Positions 61,060 to 64,000 of a stretch of DNA of 64,000 nucleotides are shown here, piece by piece. Under the pieces are notes generated by a model. The model did no database searches. It was not told where the DNA came from and worked only from the letters and a program-made list of their open reading frames with translations. Source of the DNA: Caenorhabditis remanei. Lineage: Eukaryota; Nematoda; Chromadorea; Rhabditida; Rhabditidae. A program made the translations under genes and the position numbers. The first letter of the stretch is position 1, and each line of letters begins with the position of its first letter. The stretch covers positions 22,382,001-22,446,000 of the forward strand of contig NC_071332.1 of NCBI RefSeq assembly GCF_010183535.1. Direction: 5' to 3'.

Positions 61060-64000
61060 ATGGAAACATCTATTGTTATAAATCATCAAAAATTCATGAC
61101 ACCTAAGCCTCTCTTTTTTCCAAGCTTTGGTTTTTTTCTCAATTTCAGTCGTTCACTAGCGTTCATGCTTCCCCTCATTTTTTTGTTACTACTGTTTCAG
61201 CACTTTCCTGAGAGTATTGAACAGACGGTATCCTACATCGCGGCTTCCACTAATCCTCCTCATGGATGTCCCAATTTTGGTCTTTGTACGGATGTGACAA
61301 CCACTTTGGTCACCTCTACTAATGTATCGACAGTATACCAGTACGGGTGTGACCCCGATAACTGTTATTGTCTAGATGGTACAACTAACGGGACAGAGCC
61401 ATGCGATACAAGTAAGTGAAGTTCGACTGGCATAATTATAAACAATAGCAATTAAGTAACTGATCAATGTGGTAATAATCCATGTGGAAATGCTGACCGC
61501 TTTTCGTGCACTTCAAAAATTAAAAGCTATGATTGCTCTTGCCAACCTGGATGGACTGGAGATAATTGTGATTCAGGTGAACAATAACAATGACCTTTTG
61601 TTTTGATCTACGTTTATCAACCTATTTTAGAAGTCGGATCCGCATGTGCTACATCACCATGTCGGCAAGGTGCCACATGTGTTGCTGCAGAAAATTCCAC
61701 AACCGGATATAGTTGTATTTGCACGGATAAACAGTTTGGAACCAATTGTGAATGTTAGTAAAAACCCGAAGTGTGCACTATGATTTGTTTATAGGGGACA
61801 ATATTTGCATGAGTGTCAATTGTCAAAATGGTGGCAACTGCTCCATGATCCTGGATGACTCTAATTATTTCTGCACATGTAAAACCGGTTATCAGGGCAG
61901 AAAATGTGAATTAGAAAACACAATAGATAGTGAGTTTTTTTTACTTAATTAATAATATTTAGAAGAAACATAATTCCAGCCGATCCTGTCCTTGACGGTT
62001 GTTATAAATACAACACTGTTTCGATTGGCGCTCTTCAGACAAAATATGCGGATAATCAAATGACATCATCAAAGTGCAATGATTACGCACAAATGAAGAG
62101 CACTGCTACAGTCACTATGAATTATTTAAGTGAGTTATTGTGTTTCTACTACACTATCAAAAATTTCAGCCCTCTGTGGTACTTGGTGTATGGTATCTGA
62201 AAGTCCGATCGTTAATGACACCTCAAATATGGACAGTGACTGCCGGAAGACTTGCGGCGGTAACAGCTCCGAGTATTGTGGAAAGTTAAGTTCCAGATGT
62301 ATTGTCTACGAGGCTGGAACAGTTGGTAAGAGCAGGTAATCAAACAAACCCCTCACAGAAATAGTTCAGAAACGGATCCAAATCCCTGTGAGAACGCTAC
62401 CCTATGCAATGCAGATATTGGAAATGGAGTATGTGTTAACTGGGCTAGTGATGTCACGGATGGCTATGCATGCGCATGTGGACCACTTTGGACCGGGAGA
62501 CAATGCGATACTCCGGTTGCTCCTGCGTGTACTCCGAGTCCGTGCGTTAACGGAACATGTGTTCTACGTGAACAGTATAATAAATATACATGTGTCTGTG
62601 ATGATGGGTTTTTCGGTACAAACTGCGAATGTATAGTTTACTTGTTGAGTTCGAGTGAAATCTTAAATAATTTAGATGCCGACGTGTGCACTGCTTCTAC
62701 ATGTCTTTATGGTGGGACTTGTGAAGAGACTAATAATGGAGGCTATAAATGTAACTGTCTGGATCAGTATTTTGGAAATAATTGTGAGCGTGAGTTTTCT
62801 AAATCTTGTGACACTCACACCGCTTCAAATTTCTAGAAATCAACCGTTGCAACTATGGAGATCCGTGTGTCAATGGAAAATGCTCAACTACTGTGAATGG
62901 CATTACTCCGAACTTTACATGTCAGTGTGACGATGGCTGGACTGGAGTGAATTGTGACACAAGTACGTTTATCTGAAATTTCTGCAATTTTCTGTCAGTT
63001 TTTATTTTTCAGTGATTGACTTTTGTGTTCCCGATCCTTGCCAATACAACAGTACCTGCACTCCAAAGTTCAAAGGTTACAATTGCACTTGTTTAACAGG
63101 GCTAACTGGATTAAATTGCAGCACAAGTAAGCTTTTTAGCAAGCTACTTTATGCAATAATAAAGTTTCAGTAATCGATTTATGTGTCCCTTACAAAAATT
63201 CGGAGAATCAGTGGGTTAAATCACCATGCAACACAAAAGATGATATGGCAAACTGCACTAAGGGAATAAATACGTTTACATGTAGCTGTAGTGACAAATG
63301 GACTGACACTCTCTGTGATTTGAGTAAGTTCTCTTTGCCTGTCTGTCTCACCACTCGGTATTCTATTTTTAAGATGTTCTAATCAAAGACGTTCTGATGG
63401 CAATCTATGGTCATGTAGATCTCACCATGATAGGGGTAAACTCTGTTTTATAGCCAGCACGACTTTCTATAACTTATATTTCCAGCTTCTGAATGATCTC
63501 ATGCAAAACCCCTCTCAAATTAAAGACATGGTCCCGTTTATTACTGGTCTGCTCACTGATAGCGAAAGATCTGAGCTCAGTTGGGATGTCAATGATTTGT
63601 TTAATTGGATAAGCTTTGAGGATCAGCGATTGGATATGACGTGGGTTCAGTTAACGTAAAAAGGTTTGACTTTAATTGTTACAGGAAAGACATTCATATG
63701 TGGAATGATGTGGTATTGGGAAACTGTTTCACGTTCAACCATCAGGAGCAAAATTTTACGTATCTTATGAGGAGGCCAGGGCGACATGGAGGTGCTGTAA
63801 CTGATATTGTAGGGATTTTGTAACTAAACCGTTTCTCAATTTCAGGTATCCAAGCTTTCATGAAAACTCGACAAGACGAGTATGCTCCATGGTACGACAC
63901 TGCAGCAATCAACGTTTTCATTCATAACCGTGATGAGTACGTATTCTCAGAATCCGTAAGGTACAATGCCGAACCCAATGCAGAATCTACTATTAATATT
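61060..64000 (+). CDS. EGF- and WSC-containing DEG/ENaC channel (EGAS type), 5' part
   Basis: Amiloride-sensitive/degenerin channel subunit with a large extracellular insert; it runs off the window. The N-terminus has one membrane helix (SLAFMLPLIFLLLLF). EGF-like repeats follow (for example CGNNPCGNADRFSC, CSCQPGWTGDNC, CKTGYQGRKC). A WSC-like domain spans about 61980-62330 (DGCYKYNTVS, then CGTWCMVSES and CRKTCGGNSSEYCG). More EGF repeats run to about 63330 (CVCDDGFFGTNC, CQCDDGWTGVNC, CTCLTGLTGLNC). The ASC extracellular domain starts near 63450 (NDVVLGNCFTFN, YLMRRPGRHGG, QAFMKTRQDEYAPW). The pore and second helix are beyond the end. Most EGF repeats are one exon with phase-1 boundaries. 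C. elegans has egas-1 to -4; which one this is I cannot say. Confidence 0.88.

Overview
This is Caenorhabditis nuclear DNA, almost certainly C. elegans chromosome V. The genome is AT-rich with GC-richer exons. Introns are short, with TTTTCAG acceptors and GTRAGT donors, and palindromic MITE-like elements sit in introns. The first gene translates to the C-terminal half of the BK channel SLO-1. From memory, the gene order (slo-1, two cathepsin-like genes, two HMIT inositol transporters, Integrator subunit 5, a transthyretin-like cluster, girdin) is that of the Y51A2D clone region. The clone name and gene numbering come from memory; the protein families were read from translations.

Layout, left to right. 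The 3' part of slo-1 (+) covers 1-4194, with a pair of mutually exclusive exons and a cassette exon. A cathepsin-like cysteine protease (-) is at 4530-6243. Two tandem H+/myo-inositol symporter paralogues (-) are at 6658-8709 and 9398-11962. Next come a weak small ORF (-) and a hAT-like hairpin MITE. INTS5 (+, 13960-20072, 12 exons, about 1056 aa) carries at least four inverted-repeat elements in its introns. A second cathepsin-like gene (+) is at 20414-22277. A degraded transthyretin exon, a small secreted protein gene (+) and three transthyretin-related genes (-,+,-) fill 22399-25637. A 7TM chemoreceptor (+) is at 27913-29190.

The middle holds a small single-pass membrane protein with a PPPPY tail (-, from 29361), a PLD3/PLD4-type phospholipase D-family gene (-, 32119-34444) with a possible operon partner just upstream, and an eight-cysteine secreted peptide (-, 36290-36523). 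The girdin/Daple homologue grdn-1 (-, 37734-47034) has a Hook domain, a long coiled coil and a C-terminal GCV PDZ ligand.

The right part has a nuclear hormone receptor (-, 51413-54583), a second 7TM receptor (-, 55952-57238) and a BTB-domain protein with a Cys-rich zinc-binding-like tail (-, 57781-60362). Last is the 5' part of an EGF/WSC-containing DEG/ENaC channel of the EGAS type (+, from 61060, running off the right end).

The genes do not form one pathway. Several are expanded nematode families in tandem or local copies (cathepsins, HMIT, transthyretin-like), and others are neuronal (slo-1, grdn-1, the receptors, the EGAS channel). I see no clearly new multi-gene system. The most notable observations are the unrecognised small secreted and membrane genes, a possible two-gene operon, the MITE insertions (one abutting a splice donor), and a 16-base C tract.
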